From Plotosus lineatus (Eukaryota > Chordata > Actinopteri > Siluriformes > Plotosidae): a stretch of 64,000 nt of DNA. The position numbers and the translations under genes were made by a program. Location of the stretch: assembly GCA_024760905.1 (NCBI GenBank), contig CM045751.1, forward strand, positions 9,940,001 through 10,004,000, in the 5' to 3' direction. How positions within the stretch are numbered: the first letter of the stretch is position 1; each line of letters opens with the position of its first letter. Of the stretch, positions 1 through 10,112 are shown in pieces. The notes beneath the pieces were generated by a model. The model was not told the DNA's origin. It was given only the letters and a program-made list of their open reading frames with translations, and searched no databases.

Positions 1-93
1 ATTTTTTTTTTAAATATCGCCCAGATGTTTACCTGAAAAAAAAAATCAGCAGACATGTCAAAAAACTATTTGCTTGCCAAAAATACTGTATCA

Positions 94-463
94 GGTGGCA
101 CCGTGGTGTAGTAGTTGGCATGTCTGCCTCTCAGCAAGATGGCCTGGGTTCATTTCCCAGCCTGGGCGTTTCTGTGTGGAATTTGCATGTTCTCCCCGTG
201 CTTGTGTGGGTTTCCTCCGGGTACTACGGTTTCTTCCCATAGTCCAAAAAACATGCACAGGAAGGCTAATTAGCTGTTTGCAAATTTCCCCTCGGTGTGA
301 TTGTGAATGGTTGTGTGAGTTTTGGCCCTGCGATGTCCTGGCGAACTGTCCAGGGTGTACCCTGCCCTTGCACTGAGTCGGCTGAGATGGGCACCAACCT
401 TCCCGTGACGCTAATTAGGATTAAGTGGTTCAGAAAATGAATGAATGAATTAATTAATTAATG
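94..463 (+). repeat. V-SINE, near full length, L2-type tail
   Basis: tRNA-like head (GTGGTGTAGTAGTTGGCATG, then a weak B box GGTTCATTTCC) is followed by the V-SINE central domain at about 172-252 (GTGTGGAATTTGCATGTTCT, GTGGGTTTCCTCCGGGTAC). The 3' part, about 320-440, is the L2-type tail, ending in ATGAATGAATGAATTAATTA. V-SINEs are known fish retroposons; naming this one rests on the central domain. It encodes no protein, so the frame open across it is meaningless. Confidence 0.85.
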
Positions 464-621
464 AAAATGCCATATTCTACTGATAAAAGGATTCAGTGAT
501 CAGAATTCTTATCACTGCAAGGATGACCCGCAAGTCATCCAAAATCAAGTTGATCATTTCTCAAGTATGAAACTTTGCTATTAGAGTATATGTTTCATGG
601 CTACACTGAAATAGTAGACAG

Positions 622-1425
622 TACAGACGTTCCCCGAATTACGTTCATCCGTTTTGCGTTTTTTTTTTTTTCCGATTTTACGTTTGAAAAAATAAAAGTC
701 AAATTTTGAGTACGAGACGTATCTACATAGTACGCTGACATAATGACGCAATGACGTAATGACACAATGACACTGCGTCCATTGTTTACAAACGACAGAC
801 TGAACGTGCCCTGCTGCTTCCCAGTTCACTGCGTGTCACCCTTGTGTTAAGACGTCGTCTCTGTGATCTTTGTGTTTACACTATTTTGTGGACTTTTGTA
901 ACCCTAAGCGAATATGGTTGGTCAGAAGCGTAAGCCTGCTAGCATGGGTGCAAGTTTTCTGGCATATGCCAGAATTTCAGGTTTTGCCAATACTGAATTA
1001 ACTATCTGCTCGGATCGGTGCAATCTACCATGCATACTCAGTTAAGCAAACAGAGTTGTAAAATGAATGAAAACCCGAATCCAGAACAGAAAGAGAACTC
1101 TCCGCTCTGCTGGTGATTCACATCAGTGTAGGCTGAGTACTACACAAATATTTAACGGCGCCCTTGCTCACTTGAAAGACCGGAAGTCTGTATAACCCGC
1201 ATTTTGTCTCAAGCACAAGCAAGTGAACTACACCTCACATATTGTAAGCGTTGATCGACTGTTTCAAGCTTCATGTAAAGTGACTCGGCTCAGCTTCATG
1301 TAAAGTGACCATCCGTCAACCATCGGAACCATTTACAAACAGAAAGATCGCATCATAGAGAATGTTAAAGGTTATATTTGAGACTGTATTTCATATTTGA
1401 AGAGTGAATTTGATTAAAATGTATC
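622..1425 (+). mobile_element. Tigger-C copy 1, broken, left part only
   Basis: The left end CAGACGTTCCCCGAATTACG follows a TA at 622-623 and aligns with the start of the better copy at 49662-50817. Both share the approach to a transposase start: ATG at 914 followed by MVGQKRK, where codon 7 is Lys (a stop in the other copy). Homology is lost at about 945 and resumes near 1312 (CCATCGGAACCATTTACAAA, then CAGAAAGATCGCATCATAGA), so about 365 bp here has no counterpart in the other copy. Homology ends at about 1425, where SINE-A sequence begins. The right terminus is missing. Confidence 0.6.
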
Positions 1426-1426
1426 T

Positions 1427-1672
1427 GTCTGTCTTCCTTTCGGCTTTTTCCCTTTTACTCGAGAGTCTCCACAGCGAATCAACTGATTCGCACGTTTGAT
1501 TTGGCAGAGGTTTTTACGTCGGATGCCCTTCCTGTTACAAACCTTTTTAGCAAGGGACAGAAACACGCTGACGACTTTGCAGCTACTCTTTACGAAAGTC
1601 AGCAATGGTTCTTTTACATGAACCTCTCACCATAGACAGTGAGAGACATGGCCCGCCTTTGATAACCCAGTT
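1427..1672 (-). repeat. SINE-A, head-truncated, RTE-type tail
   Basis: Read on the minus strand it starts inside the body (CTAACTGGGTTATCAAAGGC) and runs through AACCATTGCTGACTTTCGTA to the RTE-type tail (CAGGAAGGGCATCCGACGTA). The tRNA-like head is absent. A CTGT repeat separates it from the complete copy that follows in the same orientation, so it may be a duplicated piece or a second insertion. Confidence 0.8.
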
Positions 1673-1675
1673 AGA

Positions 1676-2057
1676 TCAGCTGTCTGTCTGTCTGTCTGTC
1701 TGTCTTCTTTTCGGCTTTTTATCTTTTTTTTTTTTACTCGGGAGTCGCCACAGCGAATCATCTGATTCGCACGTTTGATTTGGCAGAGGTTTTTACGTCG
1801 GATGCCCTTCCTGTCACAACCCTTTTTAGCAAGGGACAGAAACACACTGACGGCTTTGCAGCTACTCTTTACCAAAGTCAGCAATGGTTCTTTTACATGA
1901 ACCTCTCACCATAGACAGTGAGAGACATGGCCTGCCTTTGAGAACCCAGTTAGCTGCACTGGGGGGGACAGTGACAACCTTGTGGAGAGTGGGACTCGAA
2001 CCCTCAACCTTTTGGATCAGCGATCCAGCGCCCTATTCCACTAGACCACCACTGACT
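1676..2057 (-). repeat. SINE-A, full length, RTE-type tail
   Basis: Complete from the tRNA-like head (minus strand, B box GGTTCGAGTCC near 1990) to the tail with GGAAGGGCATCCGACGTAAA, ending in a CTGT-repeat tract in plus-strand coordinates (1680-1704). It faces the SINE-A copy at 2135 head to head across about 75 bp. The two heads are nearly the same but the tails differ. Confidence 0.85.
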
Positions 2058-2134
2058 ACTCTAATTCGCAGTACTCTAATTGTAGGTGTCGTTGTTTTTT
2101 TTCTGAATTATTCGAGTAGTAGTCTGATGACTCA

Positions 2135-2480
2135 GGGCAGTGGTGGCCTAGTGGTATAGGGTGCTGGATCGCTGATTCTAAGGTTGGGGGTTCGTGTTCG
2201 ACTGTCCTTTGGTTGTCACTGTTCCCCCAGTGCAGCTAACTGGGTTATCAAAGGCCGGCCATGTCTCTCACTGTCCATGGTGGGAGGTTCATGTAAAAGA
2301 ACCATTGCTGACTTATGTAAAGAGTAGCCGCAAAGCCATCAGCGTGTTTCTGCGCTGCGATGGCCTGGCGAGCTGTCCAGTGTGTACTCTGCTCTCGCCC
2401 AGAGTCGGCTGGGATGGACGCCAGCCTCCCCGCGACCCAAATTAGGATTCAGCGGTTACAGAAAATGAACCGAACTGAAT
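2135..2480 (+). repeat. SINE-A, full length, L2-type tail
   Basis: The head is GGGCAGTGGTGGCCTAGTGG; the B-box region is altered (GGTTCGTGTTCGACT). The body is as in other copies, then the tail from about 2352 (CTGCGATGGCCTGGCGAGCT) ends CAGAAAATGAACCGAACTGA. This is the tail also carried by the V-SINE. Confidence 0.87.
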
Positions 2481-3898
2481 AGTCAGGCGACCTGTCCATT
2501 CTGTGCAGTCGGCTATGAATAGCTCAAGCTCAATCACCAATCACAATCATCAACATCTAAAATGGATTGATGATGTACCTGCTACGGTGGTTAATAAATG
2601 TAAAGAAACACACAGGCAACTGCTTGGAGATGCACACTCGGAACCTCTAGTATTGATTTCATGGCTTGCACAATGAGATCATTGGTGCTCTTCACACTAG
2701 ATTCACTTCTTCTCCTCATAGCAGCTGCCTGCTTTGCGGCTGTTCCATGTGGTCTGCCATTTCCAGGAACTGAGCATTGCTGCCCTTCCGCTTTCTGTTT
2801 TAATGAATGAATGCTCACAGTACAGAAGAAACCACACACCACTTTTCTGTCAGCTTTTATTGCCTTTTCAGTCCTGAAACATTTTATCTATGAATGAATG
2901 GGAGAAAAGTCTTATTATGTAAAGCAGCGGTTATGGATTTGCTTTATAGTTTTACTTAGCAGTGACGGATCTAAGTTTATGGTGATCTTCCTGCGGTTTT
3001 TTATAGTAAGATAAATACTTTTTTTTTTTTTTTTTTGCGTTTCGGTTGCACCAGCGTCGACACACATGTAGCCGTTCTGTCAACACACCAAACCCAGTGT
3101 CGCCCGTGATGAAGTAGTTCTCCTTACGTAACAGGCGTCCCTCCGAACTCACACATGTGTTCAGGCTCATTAATTCATCTGGATGAGTAAACATTTCTCT
3201 GGAGTCCTGCTTGTGTGACCCCTCTCACCAGCTCAGTGTTCGGCATAATTAGCGTGAGAGGTTGGCCAGTGAAGCACTAAAGCCACAGGCGTCTCTGAGA
3301 GAAACCGTCATCGCTGCTTTTAATGTGATTCCAGTGGTTTGGAATGCATGTTACATTAGTGGCCATGTGTGCCTCCGTGATCAAGCCAGCTGTCATCCAC
3401 GTATCTCTGAGGACGCACTGAGTGTCACCTCATCACTGCAACCCGATCCAAACTTGTCTTCGCATCCATTGCACAACACATCCCGAGCAGGCCATTTCCC
3501 CCTGTACTCCCTCCTCTGGTTCTCTCAGGAGCAGACAGCGTGCGGAAATCGCTCCTGATTTACACGCAACAGCTGCAGAGAAGAGAGGTCCTTTTGATCG
3601 GGGTTGCTGCAGCAACTTTCACTAATTTCACCTGTCATGGAAATCTGGGTGTAAAGATTGGGTTCCAAAAGTTTATAACTGGTGGAGAAAACACAAGTGA
3701 TGAGGAACTGGAACCAGTCTCTAGTTCTGTGTATCATGATGAGCATTGAGTAATGAGGTTCTCTTAGTTGAAATCTAAAGATGGCATCCGAGTTAAAAGT
3801 AGTTTGGCCTTTGACAGTGTGAGTTCTTTCACCACCAAATCTTCCCTTATTGTACTGTAAGTTCTGCTGTAAATATACGAGCGACTGCTTTTTGGCAA
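2481..3898. other. Non-repetitive stretch with a weak minus-strand ORF
   Basis: I see no copy of the repeats found elsewhere, apart from a T run at 3019-3036. A minus-strand frame of 83 codons at 2591-2842 contains a basic, compositionally mixed stretch (RPHGTAAKQAAAMRRRSESS). It has no family I recognise and no clear splice context, so I do not call it a gene. The part at about 3260-3700 is balanced in composition and could be old single-copy DNA. Confidence 0.4.
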
Positions 3899-4692
3899 TA
3901 CAGTGATACCTCAGCTCACGAACATAATTGGTTCCCAGAAAGTGTGTGTAAGGCGAAAAGTTCGTCTTCCGAACATTTATTTCCCATAAGAAACCATTAA
4001 AATGAGAATAATCCGTTCCCAGGTCCCCATAAAACATAATTTTCTACTAAATAAGCCTTAAAACTACACAAAAACATACCTTATTTTATGTATAATAAAT
4101 GTGCTATTGTATTGTAATTAAAGAAATAAACTGTACTGTATAATAAAGTGGTTTTATTTACCTTTGTGATGGTAGTTGATGGCTTGATGGAATGGAGTGG
4201 GAGGAGGGAGGGAGGGAGGGACTTACTGTTTGGAAGGAGAGTTTGGAAACGCCTACTGTTTGGAAACACCCTTAGCCACACACGCACCCTTAATAGCTTC
4301 CTTGTTCTTAAGGATGGGAGCAATGGTAGACTTAGCGTACTGGTACTGGGACTCTGAGTCACACAAACACACACCTCGTTCGTGTTTTTCAATGATCTCC
4401 GCCTGTGGTGGGGTCTTTTTCGGTCCCATAATAGCAAAAGTACACTCAATATGGTCCAAAATGTCGAGCAAACACAAACCACTTCCGCACTCAAAGAAAG
4501 GGGTGATTTAACTGTGACGCCGTGAGCGTGCGTCAGCTTCTCGTGGCCGCCACCGTGGCGCTGTTCGACCGCGTGGTTTGGTTCGTCCGCCGAAAACTAG
4601 TTCGTCAGCAGAGACTATATGCTCGCGAATTTAATGTTCTTGAGGCGAAAAGTTCGTGAGCTTAAGCGTTCGTCAGCGGAGGTTTTACTGTA
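3899..4692 (-). mobile_element. Tigger-B copy 1, complete non-autonomous element
   Basis: The element is bounded by TA at 3899-3900 and 4691-4692. The left end CAGTGATACCTCAGCTCACG and the reverse complement of the right end, CAGTAAAACCTCCGCTGACG, form imperfect inverted repeats. Just inside both ends is GGCGAAAAGTTCGT. TA duplication and CAG termini are typical of the pogo/Tigger branch of Tc1/mariner. It is oriented by the transposase remnant on the minus strand. At 790 bp it is far shorter than an autonomous Tigger, and the GAGGGAGGGAGGG tract marks part of the join. Confidence 0.85.
4253..4429 (-). pseudogene. Tigger transposase N-terminal remnant (58 codons)
   Basis: Reading from ATG at 4429 gives a 58-residue frame beginning MGPKK, the usual opening of Tigger transposases. 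It continues with EIIEKHERG and AKSTIAPILKNKEAIKGA, the helix-turn-helix of the CENP-B/pogo N-terminal DNA-binding domain. About 20 residues normally found between MGPKK and the first helix are missing. A stop after GVSKQ removes the second DNA-binding domain and the DDE catalytic core. It could at most encode a DNA-binding fragment. An upstream in-frame ATG at 4477 would add 16 residues. This is the only one of the three copies with an undamaged frame from MGPKK. Confidence 0.75.
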
Positions 4693-4849
4693 TTTTAAGC
4701 CTTTCCTGGAAAAAGTGAAGATGTTGGAAAACGCGTTAACAAAAATAAAACGTCATGCATTAGCTACTAAATGTGATTTTCACATAAAAATGTTCCAGGC
4801 ACATAAATCTAAAGCAGCTGACATCATTAATCTATTCTATTTGGATGAT

Positions 4850-5158
4850 GGTGGGGCTGGTGGCGTAGTGGTTAGGGTGCTGTGCTCATGATCGGGGGGT
4901 TGTGAGTTCGAATCCCACTGAGACCCTCACTGTGCTAAGACCCCTGGGCAAGTTCTCAACAACAAGTGTGCCTCTGTTCACCCAGCAGTATAAATGGGTA
5001 CCAGTAAAAATATACTGGGAGGGTAACCTGCGATGGACTAGCGTCCCATCCAGGGGGAGTTGAACTCGTGGTAGCTTCACGCTACGTAAACCGGGGATAA
5101 GCACCGGCCTGATGAGCCACGAGGCTCGGGTGTAAAAACCCAACAGACTTTACCTACC
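4850..5158 (+). repeat. SINE-B, full length, 11-bp target duplication
   Basis: tRNA-like head with A box TGGCGTAGTGG and B box AGTTCGAATCCC, body CACCCAGCAGTATAAATGGG, 3' end GATGAGCCACGAGGCTCGGG then ACTTTACCTACC. ATTTGGATGAT is duplicated at 4839-4849 and 5159-5169, which fixes both ends. Confidence 0.88.
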
Positions 5159-5232
5159 ATTTGGATGATACTCTGTAAATATTAGGCTAGTTGTAGCATA
5201 TGCAAATATGCAAACCTTTTTTGCATACTTAA

Positions 5233-5450
5233 AAATCTGAATCATCTGATTCGCATGTTTGATTTGGCGTAGGTTTTTACGTCGGATGCCCTTCCTGACG
5301 CAACCCTTTAGCAAGGGACAGAAACACGCTGACAGCTTTGCAGCTCCTCTTTACGAAAGTCAGCAATGGTTCTTTTACATGAACCTCTCACCATAGACAG
5401 TGAAAGACATGGCCCGCCTTTGATAGCCCAGTTAGCTGCACTGGAGGATA
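5233..5450 (-). repeat. SINE-A fragment, RTE-type tail
   Basis: Body and the tail stretch GGAAGGGCATCCGACGTAAA are present. The tRNA-like head is lost after the CTCCAGTGCAGCTAACTGGG junction, and the terminal GAA tract is lost as well. Confidence 0.8.
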
Positions 5451-5721
5451 GAATATAAACATTAATTTGAAAAAAATGTTTGGCTAATAACCACATTTGT
5501 TTTTCGTACTAGTGTGTTAGTTAAGTCTTACTATCAACTTCCATATTTTTCTTTTTTTTTTCTTCTTCTCAAGATATCTCATCTGATTTTATACAGAAAA
5601 GAGAATAGTTTTTCATGGCCTCTTACCATACTCTCTTTTTCTCAACATAAAACTCCATCATACTAAAGCAGAGGCGTCGACACTGCTCACAACAACAACA
5701 AAAAAACAAAACAAAAGGGAA
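5451..5721. other. AT-rich unassigned stretch
   Basis: Pyrimidine runs (about 5549-5570) and an A/C-rich run next to the following MITE-1. No recognisable feature. Confidence 0.3.
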
Positions 5722-6217
5722 TACAGGGATCCGTCGTTACTTCGCGCTCAATTCATGCGGCTTCAGTGTATCGCGTTTTTTTTTTTTTTTTAAATATTCA
5801 TTATATTCACGAATTAAAAAATAAGGAAATTAAGGAAGAATATGGGAAAAGTTAAGGAAAATGCTGCAAAACAAGGCCAATTTTGCAAAAAAAAACCCTT
5901 AAACAAACAAAAACAAAAAAACAACCCAAAACCCCCCAACAAAACTACTTATATTTTTATGTGAGGTGTGCATCTGTGTGTGCGTGCGCGCGTCTGTATG
6001 TGTGTGTATTTATATTTTATTTACATCTTATACATTATTTTTGAATGGTTAAGTGTTATTATAAGCATTTATAGCATTGAATATGTATTTATTGATATTA
6101 TATACACATATACGTGTACATATACGTCAGTCGGGGGGGGGGGATTGATCCAATTTCGTGGTCACGGGGGGGATCTTGGTCCGAATTAACCACGGAAAGT
6201 GAGGGATTCCAGTCCTA
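5722..6217 (+). mobile_element. MITE-1 copy 1
   Basis: Left end CAGGGATCCGTCGTTACTTC after TA; interior with the family landmarks ACTTATATTTTTATGTGAGG, TAAGCATTTATAGCATTGAA and a G run near 6130; right end ACCACGGAAAGTGAGGGATT. It carries the CTCAATTCATGCGGCTTCAG form of the left end (subfamily 1). Non-coding. Confidence 0.85.
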
Positions 6218-6235
6218 CCACAAATAGCCTATAAC

Positions 6236-6665
6236 ATTTACTAGCATGGAGTTCAAAGTTGCACAGGCAAGAAAACTGAATGCCTTTGATACCCGTGCAA
6301 TCCGTCACCTAGAGATGATTCGCTGAAACGAATTAGTCAGTAATGAAGTTCTCCGGATTTGCACGAACACTGTGCCAATCACAAGAGTTATCCTCCAACA
6401 CCGCCTATCCTGGTTTTGCCATCTTCTGAGAGGGCCCAACATCCCAGCAACGTCTTTGTTACAGCTGAATCCACTCAGCTTCGGATGGAGACGCTTCCCT
6501 GGCCGTCCACGACTTCGCTGGAAAGATGCGGTGAATGAAGACCTTCTCAGTCTTGGAGTGAGAGCAGAAGACGCTCCAGTCCTCGCCTCCGATCGAACAA
6601 TTTGGCGTCAACTTGGGTCTCCTGTTCTCTCCATGCCGTCCCGGCATGAGACCCAATGATGATGA
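6236..6665 (+). pseudogene. Second LINE lineage: RT C-terminal remnant
   Basis: The frame from about 6372 to 6656 reads HRLSWFCHLLRG, then WRRFPGRPRLRWKDAVNEDL. This is the pattern seen after the RT domain of many non-LTR retrotransposons (RWFGH-like block, then RPR/GRP and a basic W-K-D motif). It ends in stops and a TGATGATGA tract, a plausible 3' end. It differs clearly from the RTE-like LINE repeated elsewhere here, and only this copy occurs in the window. An in-frame stop occurs in the 5' part, so it is a dead 5'-truncated copy. The clade is not determined. Confidence 0.6.
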
Positions 6666-6936
6666 TTTACTAGCATGTTGTTCAGTGCATATAGGAATTT
6701 TCACTGCTGTGCTTGACTCACATGGCTTCACCCAATCTTAATGCATTCTGCAATACCTTGTGATTTTACCCAATCACTAAAACTTTTCAACAAATTTGGC
6801 CAAATATTGCATTGAAACACAAGTTTCACAAATCATAGAAGCCCCACCCACTCGTGCAAACGTTGAACAATGCATCGCTGTCATTTCTTTGTTTATGCTT
6901 TTAAAGATATCAACATGCAGACCTCCATTCATTCAT

Positions 6937-7025
6937 TTGTTTTCTTGAACCACTTAATCCTAGTTATGGTTGCAGGGAGGCTGGCGCCTATCTCAGCCGA
7001 CACTGGGCAAGGACAGCCATGCAGA
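6937..7025 (-). repeat. L2-type SINE tail only
   Basis: Minus-strand remnant of the tail shared by V-SINE and SINE-A: ACTTAATCCTAGTTATGGTT and GGCGCCTATCTCAGCCGACA, with ATTCATTC on its left. No head or body remains, as expected for a severe 5' truncation. Confidence 0.75.
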
Positions 7026-7448
7026 CATATCAGTGCAAAACTATTTTTGTAATTTTCACCTAATCATGCAATTTCATAGCAAAGAATCCCTTAAAAATTA
7101 CAACATGCATTTTTTTATACATATTCCTCCCACAGAATTTGACTTTTTAAAACAGTACTGCAAAAATTCCTTTTTTTTTAGTAGTAAATCTCTGTATATT
7201 AGGTTTTCTTGGTGGCTTAAGCTGAAATAAGGTTTAAAATTACAAACACTATATCTAAAGTATGTGTTTATACATTAGGGGAAATTATGATTATCACTTT
7301 CACAGTTATGACAAAGTGTGTTGTGAGTACAAATTGTACATTTTCACACCTGCTGTGTCTGACAGCTTTCCAAACTACTCATTTGTGTGAAGTTTACATA
7401 CAGGAAGAATATTGGTTCTGCTTAGTGTAAACTAAACTAGGTTTCACA
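7026..7448. other. AT-rich unassigned stretch
   Basis: No repeat shared with the rest of the window, no long frame with biased composition, no RNA-like feature seen. Confidence 0.3.
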
Positions 7449-7468
7449 AATGCATAACAGCACTTCTT

Positions 7469-7818
7469 GTTCTTCTTTTCCTTTTGGCTTTTCCCCTTTT
7501 TCAGGGGTCGCCACAGTGAATCATCTGATTCGCAAATTTGATTCAGCGAAGGTTTTCACATCGGATGCCCTTCCTGACTCAACCCTTTAGCAAGGGACGG
7601 AAACACGCTGACGGCTTTGCAGCGACTCTTTACAAAAGTCAGCAATGGTTCTTTTACATGAATGTCTCACCATAGACAGTGAGAGACATGGCCGGCCTTT
7701 GAGAACCCAGTTAGCTGCACTGGGGGAACAGTGACAAGCCTTGTGGAGAGTGGGACTCGAACCTCCAACCCTAGGATCAGCGATCCAGCGCCCTATATCA
7801 CTAGGCCACCACCGCCCT
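7469..7818 (-). repeat. SINE-A, full length, RTE-type tail, 20-bp target duplication
   Basis: A 20-bp duplication (AATGCATAACAGCACTTCTT) at 7449-7468 and 7819-7838 defines exact ends. The copy runs from the RTE-type tail with its GAA-type tract at the left to the tRNA-like head at the right (CCACCACCGCCCT in plus sense). The right-hand duplication lies directly against the 3' end of an RTE-like LINE in the same orientation, so the SINE integrated at the LINE's tail. Confidence 0.93.
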
Positions 7819-7838
7819 AATGCATAACAGCACTTCTT

Positions 7839-8141
7839 TTTTTCCTTTCGGCTGTTCCCTTTAGGGGTCGCCATAGCGAATCATCTGCCTCCATCTCACC
7901 CTGTCCTTTGCGTCGTCTTCTCTTACACCAACTACCTTCATGTCCTCCTTCACCACATCCATGAATCGTCTCTTTGGTCTTCCTCTAGGCCTTCTGCCTG
8001 GTAGTTCCAACCTCAGCATCTTACTACCAGTAATATTCACTATCCCTCCTCTGCACATGTCCAAACCATCTCAATCTAGCCTCTCTGACTTTGTCTCCAA
8101 AACGACTTACATGTGCTGTCCCTCTGATGTGCTCATTTGAT
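7839..8141 (-). pseudogene. RTE-like LINE 3' fragment
   Basis: On the minus strand it encodes the LINE C-terminus, including [20 protein letters not shown] and the terminal RWRQMIRYGDP, followed by the 3' end and a short tail. It covers only about the last 100 residues, so it is heavily 5'-truncated. A clean 5' target duplication is not visible. Confidence 0.85.
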
Positions 8142-8888
8142 GTTTAAATGGTGGGGGGAACATCACACTGAACACTCCCCCTCTACCAGATAAAATGATC
8201 TTCAATGGGAAACTGGGAGCAAATTGATTTTTATATTCAATTTCAAAGGGAAGCACTTGACAACTTGGGTGGACTTTTTCACTTCCAGCTAGGCAACAGA
8301 CGGGCGGTGAGCTCATGTGAAATTACAGGATGGAGTTGGGAGATATGAGATACACATCGGCCATCTAGTCATTAGGGGTTAGAGGAAGAGCGTTGAGGTG
8401 AAGTGATGGGAGAGAGATTTTCCTCTATGGGGCCACTTTCTGTGTTGAACAGCTCGGGTCGTAAATGTGCAAATGAGCTACTTATTCTTCTTTTTTATTT
8501 AGCTGATCATACACAGTATATGTAGAATGCATCATGGGAATAACGATTTGTGTATGTGTAAATAATATAATTTATTAACTGTAAAACTGGGTGAGTATTT
8601 CTTTCTTTTGCTCTCAATCAGCAGACAGGTTGTTTCTTAAAATGAAACCAATCTTAAAAAAACCTCATCCATGCAACATGTGAAAAAATAACACGCCAAG
8701 CTTCCTAAACCTTTCTGAAAATAACCTTAATGAACAATTTATAAGCTGATGTGTAGTGTAAGCAGTGAGCAACAGTCATGTGGTATTCAACATTAATGTA
8801 CAGATTCCATTTTGAATTAAAAGTGTTTTGATTTTATTTTGTTGTCAAATTTTCTAATGTGTGGATTTATTTTGGTTTCACCGTAATA
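8142..8888. other. Unassigned single-copy stretch
   Basis: Mixed composition, turning AT-rich from about 8470. No family shared with the rest of the window and no credible coding frame. Confidence 0.3.
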
Positions 8889-9282
8889 TACAGTGATTGC
8901 TCGCTACTTCGTGCTTCAGTTTCTGTGGCTTCAGTGCATCGCGGGTTTTCCAAAAATATTCATCGAAAATTAAAAAATAAGGAAATTAATTAAGATAGGG
9001 AAACTTTAAGGAAAGTGCCACAAAACATACAAAAAATAAACCAAAACAAAACAAAAACAGAAAAACAACTCAACAAAACTACTTACATTTTTATGTGAAG
9101 TGCGCATCTGAGTGTGCACACGCGTCTGTATGTGTGTTTATACTTTATTTACATCTTATGTATTATTTTTGAATGTTTAATTGTTATTATAAGCATTTAT
9201 AGCCTTGAATAATCATATATATGTATATGTGTATATATATGTATATATATGTATGTGTGTGTGTATGTATATATATATATAT

Positions 9283-9867
9283 GTCTTCTTCTTCTTCTTC
9301 TTTTCCTTTCGGCTGTTCCCTTCAGGGGTCGCCACAGCAAATGATCTGCCTCCATCTCTCCCTATCCTCTGCATCTTCTACTCATACTCCAACGACCTTC
9401 ATGTCCGCCTTCACCGCATCCATAAATCTTCTCTTTGGTCTTCCTCTGGGCCTTTTGCCTGGTAGTTCCAACCTCAGCATCCTACGACCAATATACTCAC
9501 TATCCCTCCTCTGTACATGTCCAAACCATCTCAATCTAGCCTCTCTGACTTTGTCTCCAAAACATCTAACATGTGCTGTCCCTCTGATGTACTCATTTCT
9601 GATCCTATCCATCCTCGTTACTCCCAAAGAGAACCTCAACATTTTCATCTCTGCTACCTCCAACTCTGACTCCTGTCTTTTCCCCAGAGCCACTGTCTCT
9701 AAACCATACAACATCGCTGGCCTCATCACCGTCTTGTACACTTTTCCCTTCATTCTTGCCGATGCTCTCCTATCACACATCACACCGGACACTTTTCTCC
9801 ATCCATTCCAACCTGCCTGCACGCGCTTCTTCACCTCTTTTCCACACTCTCCATTGCTCTGGATTGT
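9283..9867 (-). pseudogene. RTE-like LINE 3' fragment inside MITE-1
   Basis: Minus-strand coding, about 190 residues: GECGK-like start region, [58 protein letters not shown], ending just before the 3' end with GCGACCCCTGAAGGGAACAG and a GAA-repeat tail (CTTCTTCTTCTTCTT in plus sense). The frame is open through most of the fragment. The protein would be only the region after the RT catalytic motifs, so it is inactive. It lies in repeat DNA, so a target duplication cannot be told from the repeat. Confidence 0.88.
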
Positions 9868-10024
<157 letters not shown>

Positions 10025-10112
10025 GTCAGTCAGAAGGGTCGATCCTACTTTGAGGAAATCGGCGATCGCAATGCGGTCCACATTAACCACGGAAAGTGAG
10101 GGATCCCTGTAT

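Noticed and set aside
3525..4037. 170-codon minus-strand frame
   Set aside because: It runs across the left boundary of Tigger-B into unique DNA, so it is a chance frame.
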